Assembly: GCF_015711605.1 (NCBI RefSeq)
Contig: NZ_JABTEZ010000004.1
Span: forward strand, 124,001-188,000
DNA length: 64,000 bases
DNA from: Planomonospora sp. ID67723
GTDB taxonomy: Bacteria; Actinomycetota; Actinomycetes; Streptosporangiales; Streptosporangiaceae
Direction of reading: 5' to 3'
The notes beneath the pieces were generated by a model. That model was not told where the DNA came from, did no database searches, and was given only the letters and a program-made list of their open reading frames with translations. Shown piece after piece: positions 1 through 8,843 of this stretch (positions are counted from its first letter, which is position 1; every line of letters begins with the position of its first letter). Made by a program: the position numbers and the translations under genes.

Positions 1-1
1 G

Positions 2-592
2 GCCCGCCGGCTCGGACGGGGTTCCTTTCTATTCACCGTCGACGCCGAGGGGGGCTTCAGCGATGACCCGGAAGAGGTGGCCGAGCTGGCACGAAGGCTG
101 TACGACGCAGGGGCCGCAGGGATCAATCTCGAAGACAGCCGTCCGGACAGCACCCTCGCCCCCGTGGCGCTACACGCCGCGAAGATCGCCGCCGTCAAGG
201 CCGCCGTGCCCGCGCTGTTCGTGAACGCCCGCACCGACACCTACTGGCTCGGACATCAGGAGGAAGAGACCGCGGCACGCCTCGCGATCTACGAACAGGC
301 CGGTGCGGACGGGGTGTTCGTGCCAGGGCTGTCGGATCCGGACGGGATCGCCGCCCTGACGTCAACCCTCGTGGTCCCGCTGAACATTCTGTACACGCCA
401 ACCGGACCCACTCTCGCAGACCTGGCCGCCCTGGGCGTGCGCAGGGTCAGCCTCGGCTCGCTGCTCTACCGCAGGGCCCTGGCGGCGGCTGTGGCCGCCG
501 CGACCGCCGTCCGCGACGACCGGCCGACGGACCTCACGTCCCTCTGCTACACGGAGGTACAGGCACTGGGGACGTCCGATGGGGCGCCGTAA
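2..592 (+). CDS. PEP mutase / isocitrate lyase family protein (5' end outside window)
   Basis: The reading frame is open from the first bases of the window, so the N-terminus is missing; about 196 residues are visible, against 250-280 usual for the family. Family motifs are visible: VDAEGG near the start (metal/substrate loop), GINLEDS, then VNARTD. These match the TIM-barrel phosphoenolpyruvate mutase/isocitrate lyase superfamily, whose members cleave or form C-C or P-C bonds of 2-oxoacid substrates with Mg2+. Actinomycete members of this short type are often oxaloacetate-decarboxylase or carboxyphosphonate-mutase-like, but the substrate cannot be read from sequence. It converges on the regulator gene at 978-1973 with a hairpin between them. 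Confidence 0.85.
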   Translation, partial: ARRLGRGSFLFTVDAEGGFSDDPEEVAELARRLYDAGAAGINLEDSRPDSTLAPVALHAAKIAAVKAAVPALFVNARTDTYWLGHQEEETAARLAIYEQAGADGVFVPGLSDPDGIAALTSTLVVPLNILYTPTGPTLADLAALGVRRVSLGSLLYRRALAAAVAAATAVRDDRPTDLTSLCYTEVQALGTSDGAP

Positions 593-903
593 AGATCCAC
601 GTGATGCCCCAGCCGCTTGGAATCAGCACCCGGTCGTGATGATCATCGCCGCCTCCACGGACTCATCAGAGGGCCGATCGCTGCCGCGCACGGGCTCGCC
701 ACCGAGTCGGAGGCCGCGAAATCCGCGAACGGAGCGCTGCCGGGAGCGGCGGCTGGCTCGATCGGGTGGGCGAGGGGTGCCGCCAGAACCCTCGTTGCCG
801 ACATTTACGACTCGCTCTGCCCCGGGGGCGGTGGGTCAGCGGGAAATCATCTCCTGAGTTCCCCCAAGGAGCCCGTCGACGGCCACGCCGGCCGGGAAAC
901 GAT
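593..903. other. Intergenic stretch, no gene recognised
   Basis: Several overlapping frames are open here because of high GC, but none resembles a known protein or has a convincing ribosome binding site. I see nothing beyond the hairpin that follows. Confidence 0.5.
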
Positions 904-940
904 GAGATCCCGCCTGATCGAGGTGATCGGACGGGATCTC
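904..940. terminator. Hairpin between convergent genes
   Basis: GAGATCCCG (904-912) pairs with CGGGATCTC (932-940), and the interior can extend the stem with a bulge. There is no U-tract, as is common in actinomycetes. It lies between two convergent genes and could serve both strands. Confidence 0.6.
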
Positions 941-977
941 GCCGACTGCCTTCAGGCCATCTCGAGAACGGCTCTCG

Positions 978-1973
978 TCAGATGGGTGTGTGGTCGCGGT
1001 CGAGGAGGGTCAGGCCCGTCTGGGTGGGGTTGTGCAGGACGTTGTTGTGATGCCTGAGGGTCGTGATCAGGCCTGCCTCGCGCAGTACGGCGGTGTGCTG
1101 GCTGATCGCGGCCGATGAGATGTCCAGGCGGCGGGCCAGGGCGCCGGTGGTGGCCACGCCGTCGGCGATGGCGGTGAGCACCGACGCGCGGGTGCGGCCC
1201 AGGAGGTTGGCCAGGGCCCGCGTTGCTGTGCCGGCCGTCCAGATGCCCGCGGCGTGGTCGATGTCGAGCGCGGCAGGGTAGATGAGGATGCAGTCGGCGG
1301 GATCGCCCGGGTCGTACATCACTCCCGGGGTTCGCAGAAAGAACGACGGCACCAGCAGCAGCCCCCGCCCGTCGAGGGCGAAGTCGTCATCGAACTGGTC
1401 GCCGGCATTGATGTGGAGGGTCGGCGGCGTCCACCGGATGCCCGGGTGCAGGCTGGACAGCAGGCCGTCGACGCCTCGGTCGAGCAGGATCGTGCCGCGC
1501 CGGGCGCGCTCGGCGTCCAGGTGCGCGCGCATGGCCGTCCAATGCGGTGCGACGGCGGTGTGGTGGTAGGCCTCCACCGTGGACAGCACCTCCCGCCGGG
1601 CGGCGGGGGTGTCGACGAGCCCGGCCAGCGCGGCCGGCACTCGGCCGTGGTGGCCGGCGTAGAAGTCCAGCTCCGCCCGTACGGCCCGGCGCGACCTGGC
1701 CAGGAAGGCCTCGGCGCTTTCGGCCAGGTCGCGGCCCGGCCCGGCCAGGAGGGCCATGTCGAAGCACGGTAGTCGTGCGGGGGCGATGGCGGCCAGGACC
1801 GCGAACCGCGCATCGAGGCCGCCGCGCACCCGGCGCCGCCATCCGCCGAGCGTCGTCTCCTCGCTGCGCCCGCGCAGCGTGGTCAGGCTGAACAGGGTCT
1901 CGGCCATGGGGCCCAGCGTCGGTGCCACCCGCACCCGCGCCACGTCGTCGGCCGTGAAATGAATCCGGTGCAT
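978..1973 (-). CDS. ArsR-type winged-helix regulator with DUF5937-like N-terminal region
   Basis: 331 residues. The C-terminal ~75 residues form a winged helix with the recognition segment LARRLDISSAAISQHTAVLR followed by GLI, the ArsR/SmtB pattern. The long N-terminal part (from MHRIHFTADDVARVRV) is the type found in actinomycete DUF5937/ArsR proteins, probably a ligand or dimer domain. No CxxC-type metal site is seen, so metal sensing is unlikely. The ATG start at 1973 is the only good one near the conserved HFTADDVARVRV segment. It stands alone; the target is unknown. Confidence 0.8.
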   Translation of the reverse strand: MHRIHFTADDVARVRVAPTLGPMAETLFSLTTLRGRSEETTLGGWRRRVRGGLDARFAVLAAIAPARLPCFDMALLAGPGRDLAESAEAFLARSRRAVRAELDFYAGHHGRVPAALAGLVDTPAARREVLSTVEAYHHTAVAPHWTAMRAHLDAERARRGTILLDRGVDGLLSSLHPGIRWTPPTLHINAGDQFDDDFALDGRGLLLVPSFFLRTPGVMYDPGDPADCILIYPAALDIDHAAGIWTAGTATRALANLLGRTRASVLTAIADGVATTGALARRLDISSAAISQHTAVLREAGLITTLRHHNNVLHNPTQTGLTLLDRDHTPI

Positions 1974-2449
1974 CCGCTTCCCTGTTTATGCGTCGGTATC
2001 GCCGTCACAGCATGCTGCCGAACCGTCACACGAGGCGCTGAGCGGCGCAGTTAAGCCAGGACTTACAAGCCTCGCGGCGCGTGATTTCTTCCTGCGACAG
2101 TGAGCGGGCCGACTTTCCGGCGGAGAAAGGACGGCTCGACCTCATGCCGCAGGTCGGCTTTCGCCATGGCGGCGCGTCGATCGGATCGAACGCACGCCTC
2201 AGCTGGGCCTGACGTTCGGCTTCGCTCGTTCTTGCGGGAAAGGGGATCGTGTTGAGGCGGCCCGCACGACGTCGTCTCCCGCCGGTGACGACGCCGGCCT
2301 GCTTACTGCTGGGCACGAATGGTCCGTTCCCGTGCCCGCCCGGTGGCCGGTAGTCCTCTCAAGCTAGTCGGATACGCCATAGACGGTCGCTGGCGTCGGA
2401 ATTCGACATGTTTCCGGGAGCCAGTCGGTCCTTGAGAATTAGGAAGCAG
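1974..2449. other. Intergenic region upstream of the secreted repeat protein
   Basis: Between divergent genes. A 96-codon frame on the minus strand (2026-2316) has no family resemblance, and I do not call it. The last 60 bases are less GC-rich and should contain the promoter of the 2450 gene. Confidence 0.4.
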
Positions 2450-4975
2450 ATGTTAAAGCTCAGAAGCCTTTTATCCGTCCTCACACTCCTCTTGGCCGCC
2501 GGGTCCACCTGGCTGATCAACCCCACGGCGGCCAGAGCCGACTGGGCCCACGACAAGTGCTCCTATATCACCATGCGGGAGAAGGTGATCGGCGACAGCC
2601 CTTACATCAAGCTCGCCGGGACGGAGAAGTACCGGGTGGGCAACAACGATGAGGAGGTGACCGAGACCCTGACCTTCACGAAAGGAGTCCAAGCGACGGC
2701 GGGGTGGCAGTACAAGGGTTCGGCGGAGCTCTCGTTCGGGAAAGTCCTCGAACTCGGCGGCGAGGCCGGCTACCAGGACATGGAGACCCTGAATGACACC
2801 TTCACCCGTACTGTCACGGTCAAGACCGCGAAGGGACAGTTCAAGCTCGCTCAGCAGTATGCGCTGATGCAGGTGAGGAACGTCTACCGCCAGTGGGTCA
2901 CTCCATCGGGATACCTGTGCGGAAACACCCTGATAGGAACGGCCGCGTTCCCGGACAGCGCCGGAGTCTGCGTGTGGGAAGAGGGCAAGGACCCGCATGG
3001 CGTGTGCAGGCACTGGCAGTTCACCTACGGCGGTGGCGGCGGACCGGCGCCCGGCGGGACCACGCCTCCCCAGTCCCCGGCTCCTCAGCCCGTGACCTCC
3101 GTCCACGGCCTGGCCGACGGCACAGTGCTGGCCACCACTGACACCAAGCGCATCTACAAGATGGTCGGCGGAGCGCCCGTCTGGCAGGCGACCTGCGCGG
3201 ATGACATCTGCCAGCCGCAGTCGCGGCCCACGACCCAAGCAGTGATCAATGCCGGACCCGCCACGCCGCGCAACGGCTCCACAGCCGTGGACCAGCGGGG
3301 CCGGATCTACCTGTTCGTCGGTGGAGCGCCGCTGTGGCAGGACACCTGCGCCGCACCCGTGACCTGCGGCAGCCCGGTGAAGGTGTCGGACTGGTCGATC
3401 GACGCCCGTGAGCACATGAACCAGCGTCCCGCCGACGGCCACCTCGTTCAGGCCAAGGCCGGGAGCGTCGATCTTCCCGTAGCGGTGACGGTGGGCGGCG
3501 CGCTCGTCCCGTTCGCCAATCCGCAGGAGGTCATCGACTCCGGCTACGGCACCGACTGGGCCTCCCGGGTGGTCGCGATCAGTTCCCACAGCTACCAGTT
3601 GCTGGGCTTCGACCCCGCCAACAACACCTTGATCCAGGGCGCGTCCGGAGGGGTGTCCACCCCGGTGGCGATGGTCGTGGGCGGTGCGATCATCCCGTTC
3701 GCCAGCGAGCAGGAAGTGATCGACGTCGGCTACGGTGCGAACTGGCGGAGTCTGGTCCGCGGCGTCCCGGCCCGGGTGTTCAACGCCCGCTCGCGCATCC
3801 CGGCTGACATGACCCTGGTGCAGGGCACCGGAGGCGGGGCCTCCAGTCCCGTCGCCCAGGTCGTCGGCGGCGCCCGGATCAATTTCGCCAATCCGCAGGA
3901 GGTCATCGACGCCGGCTACGGCACCGACTGGGGTTCCAAGGTCAGGGCCATCCCCCTCAGGGCGTTCAACGAGATGCGTGCCGACATCCCCGACGACGGC
4001 ACCTTGGTGCAGGGGCCGGGAACCGCGGTGGCGCGTATCGTCGGCGGCGCGCGGGTGGAATTCGCCAATCCGCAGGAGGTCATCGACTCCGGCCACGGCC
4101 ACGACTGGGGCCGCCTCGTGCGGGCCATTCCGGCACGCGCGTTCAAGGCGCTGCCGACGAAAATTGCCGACGGGACACGGCTCAGGAAGGCGGGCTCGTC
4201 CAGCCAGGGCGGAATCATCGGGGGTGCGAAGGTCCCGTTCCACAGCATGGCCGAACTGGAAGCCGTCGGATACGGCCCCAGACCGATGCAGACGGTGCCG
4301 GCCCGGGTCTGGGACGCCCTAACGACGCAGATCGGTGATGGCACGCGGATCAAGGACGCTGATTCCCCCAGTCAGGCTGCGATCGTGGGTGGTGCGAAGA
4401 TTCCGTTCATCAGCATGGATGAGCTCACGCAGGCGGGCTACGCCGACAAGCCCATGCAGGTGGTGCCGGGCCGGGTCTGGGACGCCCTAACGACGCAGAT
4501 CGGTGATGGCACGCGGATCAAGGACGCTGATTCCCCCAGTCAGGCTGCGATCGTGGGTGGTGCGAAGATTCCGTTCATCAGCATGGATGAGCTCACGCAG
4601 GCGGGCTACGCCGACAAGCCCATGCAGGTGGTGCCGGGCCGGGTCTGGGACGCCCTAACGACGCAGATCGCCGACGGCACGCGCATCGCGAAGGCCGGCG
4701 CCACGTCCGAGGCGGCGATCGTGGGCAGGGCCCGGATCGACTTCCACACCATGACCGAGCTGCAGGCGGCCGGTTACGGCGGCAAGCTCCGGCAGGTCAT
4801 CCCGGCCCGTGTGTGGGACGGCCTGACAACCGACATCGCCGACGGCACTTACGTCAAGTCGCCCGACTCGGTTGCGGTGTGGCTGGTCAACGGCGGGCGC
4901 AGAACGCCGGCGAGCCAGGCCGGCGGGGTGCAGGTGATTCCCGCCCGCGCCTTGGACGCGATCCCCCTGGCCTGA
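2450..4975 (+). CDS. Large secreted protein: possible beta-pore-forming module plus about eleven VGGA repeats
   Basis: About 841 residues from the ATG at 2450, chosen because AGGAAG precedes it and a clean signal peptide follows (basic n-region, LLSVLTLLLAAG core, likely cleavage after TAARA). Residues ~32-190 are rich in alternating Ser/Thr beta strands (EEVTETLTFTKGV, then FTRTVTVKTAKG), reminiscent of aerolysin/ETX-MTX2-type pore-forming hairpins; this is only a resemblance. A Gly/Pro linker (about 192-212) leads to ~11 repeats of 50-56 residues. Each has a core GGAxxPF..xxEVIDxGYG followed by a V/I-P-x-R-x-F/W segment, and many begin with ADGT. Two repeats are identical at DNA level. Four Cys sit in the first module and more in the first two repeats. 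Isolated gene with a strong terminator. Function unknown; secretion is the safest statement. Confidence 0.8.
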   Translation: MLKLRSLLSVLTLLLAAGSTWLINPTAARADWAHDKCSYITMREKVIGDSPYIKLAGTEKYRVGNNDEEVTETLTFTKGVQATAGWQYKGSAELSFGKVLELGGEAGYQDMETLNDTFTRTVTVKTAKGQFKLAQQYALMQVRNVYRQWVTPSGYLCGNTLIGTAAFPDSAGVCVWEEGKDPHGVCRHWQFTYGGGGGPAPGGTTPPQSPAPQPVTSVHGLADGTVLATTDTKRIYKMVGGAPVWQATCADDICQPQSRPTTQAVINAGPATPRNGSTAVDQRGRIYLFVGGAPLWQDTCAAPVTCGSPVKVSDWSIDAREHMNQRPADGHLVQAKAGSVDLPVAVTVGGALVPFANPQEVIDSGYGTDWASRVVAISSHSYQLLGFDPANNTLIQGASGGVSTPVAMVVGGAIIPFASEQEVIDVGYGANWRSLVRGVPARVFNARSRIPADMTLVQGTGGGASSPVAQVVGGARINFANPQEVIDAGYGTDWGSKVRAIPLRAFNEMRADIPDDGTLVQGPGTAVARIVGGARVEFANPQEVIDSGHGHDWGRLVRAIPARAFKALPTKIADGTRLRKAGSSSQGGIIGGAKVPFHSMAELEAVGYGPRPMQTVPARVWDALTTQIGDGTRIKDADSPSQAAIVGGAKIPFISMDELTQAGYADKPMQVVPGRVWDALTTQIGDGTRIKDADSPSQAAIVGGAKIPFISMDELTQAGYADKPMQVVPGRVWDALTTQIADGTRIAKAGATSEAAIVGRARIDFHTMTELQAAGYGGKLRQVIPARVWDGLTTDIADGTYVKSPDSVAVWLVNGGRRTPASQAGGVQVIPARALDAIPLA
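4303..4670 (+). repeat. Perfect tandem duplication, 168-bp unit, inside the secreted repeat gene
   Basis: Bases 4303-4470 are identical to 4471-4638, and identity runs on to 4670. The unit is 56 codons, so the frame is kept. The other repeats of the gene are diverged, so this duplication is recent, or under gene conversion. Confidence 0.95.
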
Positions 4976-4990
4976 CGCCAGCCGCAGGAA

Positions 4991-5027
4991 GCGCCCGGCC
5001 TCCTCGGGCTCCATGGAGGCCGGGCGC
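4991..5027 (+). terminator. Strong hairpin terminator after the secreted repeat gene
   Basis: GCGCCCGGCCTCC (4991-5003) pairs perfectly with GGAGGCCGGGCGC (5015-5027) around an 11-base loop, starting 15 bases after the stop codon. No U-tract. Confidence 0.85.
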
Positions 5028-5185
5028 ATCACGTCGTCACCCGAGCCGGGAGCGCCGACGGTGAACCACGGATATCCGGCGACACCTCGCGAATACGGCA
5101 ACCCGACGATCGGACAATCCCCCTGCACATCACGGACAGAGATCAAACACCCTCCTGCAGCCCGTTTCGCAATGAAGGCCACACG

Positions 5186-5416
5186 TCAGGAGATGGTTGG
5201 CGGCCAGTCCGGACCAGGTGAGCAGGCTGGACTGGAGTACGCAGTCAGGCTCACGTCCAGACCGGAGCCGTGCGGGGCGCCGCGGCGGACGATGACCGGC
5301 GTGATCCCACGTCTCCGCAGATGGCGGTGGCTGGGGCAGTCGTAGCCGCGGTCGGCGTGCAGGCGGGGCCGGCCGTGCACCCCGCGCATGGGCAGGCCCC
5401 CTCGGGGGCGGGCCAA
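5186..5416 (-). pseudogene. IS5-type transposase fragment
   Basis: The minus-strand translation contains LHADRGYDCPSHRHLRRRGI followed by TPVIVRRGAPHGSGL, the segment around the second catalytic Asp of IS5-family DDE transposases (ADRGYD, then xxRGxxHGSGLG). Nothing recognisable precedes or follows it in the right frame, so this is a short remnant. Confidence 0.6.
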
Positions 5417-5528
5417 GGACGTGGCGAAGGTGCAATCCGCAGCTCAGAGACCATGTCGATGGCCGGGGTGCGGTGGCTGCATGACTGTGCGCGATGGTCC
5501 TGCATGAGCGGACGGCAGGGTCGGCTGC

Positions 5529-6248
5529 TCAAACTCGGCCGGCTGTTCGTTTGGCGGCGTGGGCTTGGCGCCACTGCTCGGCCGCTTGCAGCATGGCGTG
5601 GCCGACGTGGTCGAAGAAGTCGCCGATGTCCCGCAGCCGGATCCCGGCGGGTGAGACAGCTCCGAGGGTGTCGGCTGCATGGCGGGCGAAGTCGGCCATC
5701 AGGGTGTTCTGGCGGGCGCTGGCCGCCCACCCGCGGAAGAGGGCATCGGCGTCAATGACGTAGCGGTCGCGCCGCCGGCGCGGATCGCGTTCGCGGCGGA
5801 TCAGCTCCTGCTGTTCGAGTTCGCCGATGGCCTTGGAGATGGAGGCGGGACTGACCTGCAGGTGCCGGGTGAGTTCGGCCGCGGTGAGGCTGCCGCTGTC
5901 GGTGAGGTAGAGGCTGGCGAGCACGCGGGCGGTCATGCGTGACAACCCGGTGTTGATCATGATTGCGGTGAACTGCTCCTCCAGGCCGCTGACCGCTTTG
6001 GGGTCGTGTTCCGCAGAGGTCGGCGGACGCCTGCGGGCGCGGGCCCGGGTGGCCTGGTCGGCCTGGTCGGCCTGGTAGCCGTCGGGACCTCCGTTGCGGG
6101 CCACTTCCCGCGTGATGGTGGACAGCGGCCGGTGCAGGCGGGCGGCGATCTCGGTGTAGGTAAGCCCTTCGGTCAGCCCGTCGGCGATCTGCCGGCGGTC
6201 TTGGTGGGTCAGCCTGCCTCCGGGCATGGGCGGCGCCTTCCTGGTCAT
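5529..6248 (-). CDS. GbsR/MarR-family regulator with an IS30-like N-terminal HTH
   Basis: 239 residues. An N-terminal helix-turn-helix of the HTH_38/IS30 type (RLTHQDRRQIADGL, then TYTEIAARLHRPLSTITREV) is followed by a MarR/GbsR winged helix (LTAAELTRHLQVSPASISKA, then ELEQQELIRRERDP). The combination is known from actinomycete regulators next to small-molecule or membrane-protein genes. It is divergent from the membrane protein at 6456. The shared intergenic region holds repeated TTGCATTCG/TGCAA sites (separate entry), so it probably controls itself and that gene. Ligand unknown. Confidence 0.85.
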   Translation of the reverse strand: MTRKAPPMPGGRLTHQDRRQIADGLTEGLTYTEIAARLHRPLSTITREVARNGGPDGYQADQADQATRARARRRPPTSAEHDPKAVSGLEEQFTAIMINTGLSRMTARVLASLYLTDSGSLTAAELTRHLQVSPASISKAIGELEQQELIRRERDPRRRRDRYVIDADALFRGWAASARQNTLMADFARHAADTLGAVSPAGIRLRDIGDFFDHVGHAMLQAAEQWRQAHAAKRTAGRV

Positions 6249-6270
6249 AGGGGCACGGACAGGGGAAGTC

Positions 6271-6400
6271 TTGCATTCGCGTCCATCTCATTGCAAGTCA
6301 ACGCCTTGCATTCGCTGACATAGTCATTGCAATTATCCAGATTACTTCTGGAAAACCCCTGCTTTTGGCGTTGACGATATTGTGAATGCAAGCTAGCTTT
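6271..6400. promoter_or_regulatory. Probable MarR/GbsR operators and divergent promoter
   Basis: TTGCATTCG occurs at 6271-6279 and 6306-6314. Each is followed 11-13 bases later by ATTGCAA, giving two TTGCA...TGCAA dyads (6271-6296 and 6306-6332). A third, inverted site GAATGCAAG (6384-6392) lies between a -35-like TTGACG (6371-6376) and a -10-like TAGCTT (6394-6399) for the rightward gene. Bound repressor would occlude that promoter. Confidence 0.6.
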
Positions 6401-6455
6401 TCGTGAGTCGTAAATGTAGGGCGTCGCGCTATCCGACGCCCGCGATTGGAGCCCC

Positions 6456-7430
6456 ATGAAGTCCTGGCACCGCCCGCTGCTGCTCTGCGCGGCCCTCATG
6501 TCCGTTCTGGTGCTCGTCTGCGGCATCGGACTGGTGATCGACGGCCGGACCCTGCTGGGTGAGCCGGTGTGGGTCAAACCATTGAAGTTCGGCTTCGCCT
6601 TCGCTCTCTACGCTGCGACGCTGGCCTGGCTGCTGCCCAAGCTGACCAGAGGCAGGCGGCTGGGCTGGTGGGTCGGCACGGTCTTCGCGGTCACCGCGAC
6701 CGTCGAGGTCGGGGCCATCGCCATCCAGGCGGCCCGCGGCACCATCAGCCACTTCAACGCCGACCAGAGCGACCCCGTCACCCTGGCATTGGTCCCGATC
6801 CTCACCTACGGCGTGATGATCATCCTGATCACACAGCTGATCATCGCGATCGTGGTACTGCTCCAGCACACCGCAGGGCCCGCGCTCATCCGCGCGATCC
6901 GCGCCGGGCTGGGACTGGTCATCGTGGGCATGCTCATCCCGGTCTACTGGATGGCCACCGACATCAACCCCCGCACCGTCATCGACGCCAACGGTCACCG
7001 GATCCCCATGTACCAGGGTCACGGCATCGGTGACCCCGACGGCCACGGCATGCCCCTCACCAACTGGAGTGTCACCGGCGGTGACTTCCGCGTTCCGCAC
7101 TTCTTTGCCCTGCACGGCATCCAGGCGCTGCTCATCATCACCGCGGTCCTGGCCGCCCTGGCCGGCCGGCACGCCTGGCTGCGTGACGAGCGGGTGCGCG
7201 CCCGCCTGGTAGGCAGCACCGCGCTCGGCTACAGCGGCCTGGTCGCGGTGGTGACCTGGCAGGCCGGACGCGGCCAATCCCTGATCCACCCCGACGCGGC
7301 CACTCTCGTCGCCTTCGCCGCCGTGGGGCTCATCACCGCGCTCGCCACCACCTGGACGATCTTCGCGGCCAGGCGGGCCACCAGACGGGCTGTCGCCGAG
7401 GTGGCGCCCCGCCAGCCGGTCACCCTCTGA
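6456..7430 (+). CDS. Polytopic integral membrane protein
   Basis: 324 residues with about eight hydrophobic segments: residues ~7-30, 42-60, 70-90, 105-130, 146-165, 210-232, 255-270 and 285-305. A polar loop lies around 165-205 (GHRIPMYQGHGIGDPDGHGM). His residues inside or next to membrane segments (FFALHGIQALL) could bind heme or metal, but no named family is certain. Start ATG 6456. It is transcribed away from the MarR/GbsR gene and is its likely target; the pair probably forms a stress or small-molecule response unit. Confidence 0.75.
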   Translation: MKSWHRPLLLCAALMSVLVLVCGIGLVIDGRTLLGEPVWVKPLKFGFAFALYAATLAWLLPKLTRGRRLGWWVGTVFAVTATVEVGAIAIQAARGTISHFNADQSDPVTLALVPILTYGVMIILITQLIIAIVVLLQHTAGPALIRAIRAGLGLVIVGMLIPVYWMATDINPRTVIDANGHRIPMYQGHGIGDPDGHGMPLTNWSVTGGDFRVPHFFALHGIQALLIITAVLAALAGRHAWLRDERVRARLVGSTALGYSGLVAVVTWQAGRGQSLIHPDAATLVAFAAVGLITALATTWTIFAARRATRRAVAEVAPRQPVTL

Positions 7431-7700
7431 ACGCCCTTCATGACCCCTGAAGGGAATGTGACGTGATCGCATCGATGTCCGCCACGGCAGGACTGCTCAT
7501 CGCCGGGGCCCTGGTCGCCATGATCACTTCTTTGCCGGTGGCATTCCGATCGGGCGCTTGCCGGGCGAGGACCGCTGCGCCCTGTCCTGCCGGGGCGCTG
7601 GAGGTGATCCATCTCGCGCGGTGGCGTTCCTGCGGGGGCAGGATTGAAATTCTCGAGGCCCGAGCTTCGAGGAACCCGGTTCGGCTCAGGCGTTCACACA

Positions 7701-7817
7701 CCCCTTACAGGGGTTGAACAGGGGAAACTCCGTCTAAGCCGGTCGAAAGCGGGTAGAGTTTTTTGTGTCCGGCGGATCTGCACTACCGCCGAGACCGGCG
7801 ACTTTTTGTCCGCCGGA
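7701..7817 (+). other. Structured RNA-like stretch with U-tracts, possible leader or terminator
   Basis: Three nested or successive dyads: CCCCT/AGGGG at 7701-7713; AAACTC (7725-7730) with GAGTTT (7756-7761) followed by a T run; and TCCGGCGG (7768-7775) with CCGCCGGA (7810-7817). The second has the shape of an intrinsic terminator, rare in this GC-rich DNA. It lies between the membrane gene ending at 7430 and the small gene at 7897. It matches no riboswitch class I know. The flanking 7431-7700 holds nothing I recognise. Confidence 0.4.
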
Positions 7818-7896
7818 CTGCCGCGGCTCTGCGTCCCGGCCGAACAGAACCGAACCCCTTGGGTGTGGTCGGCGCTGTTCGGACGGAGGGCCAGAG

Positions 7897-8178
7897 GTGA
7901 CAGGACAGCGTGGGGCAGGGGCGCGAGCTGCCGGGTGGCGTACGTTCCGCACTGCCATCAAGGCGGGTGCCTTCTCCTGGGCTCTTGCGACGCATCCGGT
8001 CGCCACAGGGCTCGTCCTCGCCGCGGTGCTGGTCATCGTGGTCGTGGTGGTGCGCATGATGCTCTCCCCGGATGCGGAGCGCCGAGAATGCGGCTATCGG
8101 ATGGCCCGCCTTGCCCTGGACCGGCCCGAGCACCCCGCGCCCAGGCCCGCGGACCCCGATCCGCCGGCCGAAGCCTGA
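7897..8178 (+). CDS. Small single-pass membrane protein
   Basis: About 93 residues from the GTG at 7897, preceded by GGAGG. One strong transmembrane segment (ATGLVLAAVLVIVVVVVRMM) with a basic N-terminal side and a charged, Pro-rich tail ending in DPDPPAEA. No family recognised. The preceding structured stretch may be its leader. Confidence 0.55.
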   Translation: MTGQRGAGARAAGWRTFRTAIKAGAFSWALATHPVATGLVLAAVLVIVVVVVRMMLSPDAERRECGYRMARLALDRPEHPAPRPADPDPPAEA

Positions 8179-8444
8179 GTGCGGTGAGCCCGGCTGGCCG
8201 GAAACGACCGGACTCACCGTCGCCCGGCCCGGAACGCCCGCAGGCCGATCGCATCGGCGAGAATCGCGCCCTCAAGGCGTGGGCCGCGATGGCGGAGATC
8301 GAGTGGCGGGTCTGCTGCACGATCCGTGCGTGGCCCGATCGGTCGCCGTAGGCGGTGGCTTATCCGCGAGGCGGACGTGGCCGTCCACCGGCTGCCGGAT
8401 TCCCGTTCCACGCCCCGCGGGGCGGGTTCACGGTGGAGGACCGG

Positions 8445-8798
8445 TCAGGCGTGACCGAGCCCTCCCCGGGCGAAGCCGTCGATGCCCAGGACGGCGCCGA
8501 TCGCGTTGACGCGGCTTCGCCATTCGCGTATCCGCTGGCTGCACTCCGCGCGGCCGGCGGCGGTGATGCGATACACCTTCCGCGCCGGGCCGGCGTCGAG
8601 CGTCTGCCACTCACTGGTCACCAGCCCGTCGTGCTCCAGCGAGCGCAGCACCGGATAGAGCGTGCCTTCACCAAGCCGCAGCACGTCACCGCTGTCGCGC
8701 TCCACCGACCGTACGATCGCATACCCGTGGCTGGGCTCGCGCACCAGCACGTGCAGCACGAGCGTACGCACCTCATCACGTCCCAGGGCTTTTCCCAT
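8445..8798 (-). CDS. PadR-family transcriptional regulator
   Basis: 117 residues. Winged helix with hallmark segments VREPSHGYAIVRSVE and GEGTLYPVLRSLEHDGLV, then a short C-terminal dimerisation helix, the compact PadR-s2 layout. It is divergent from the HAAS-like protein gene at 8978, a pairing common in actinomycetes and firmicutes, where PadR represses an adjacent membrane-protein operon. A perfect palindrome lies in the shared region at 8844-8862. Confidence 0.92.
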   Translation of the reverse strand: MGKALGRDEVRTLVLHVLVREPSHGYAIVRSVERDSGDVLRLGEGTLYPVLRSLEHDGLVTSEWQTLDAGPARKVYRITAAGRAECSQRIREWRSRVNAIGAVLGIDGFARGGLGHA

Positions 8799-8843
8799 CG
8801 GCTCGGCCTCGCTTCCTGCCCGGCAACTGAGACTCTCTCAAGG

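Noticed and set aside
2471-4243. 590-codon open frame antisense to the secreted repeat gene
   Set aside because: Mirror of a gene with signal peptide, repeats, start and terminator on the plus strand; no motifs of its own.
2450-4975. LGFP-repeat cell-wall anchor
   Set aside because: LGFP repeats carry LGFPxxxE-type cores. Here the core is VGGAxxPFxxxQEVIDxGYG, a different pattern.
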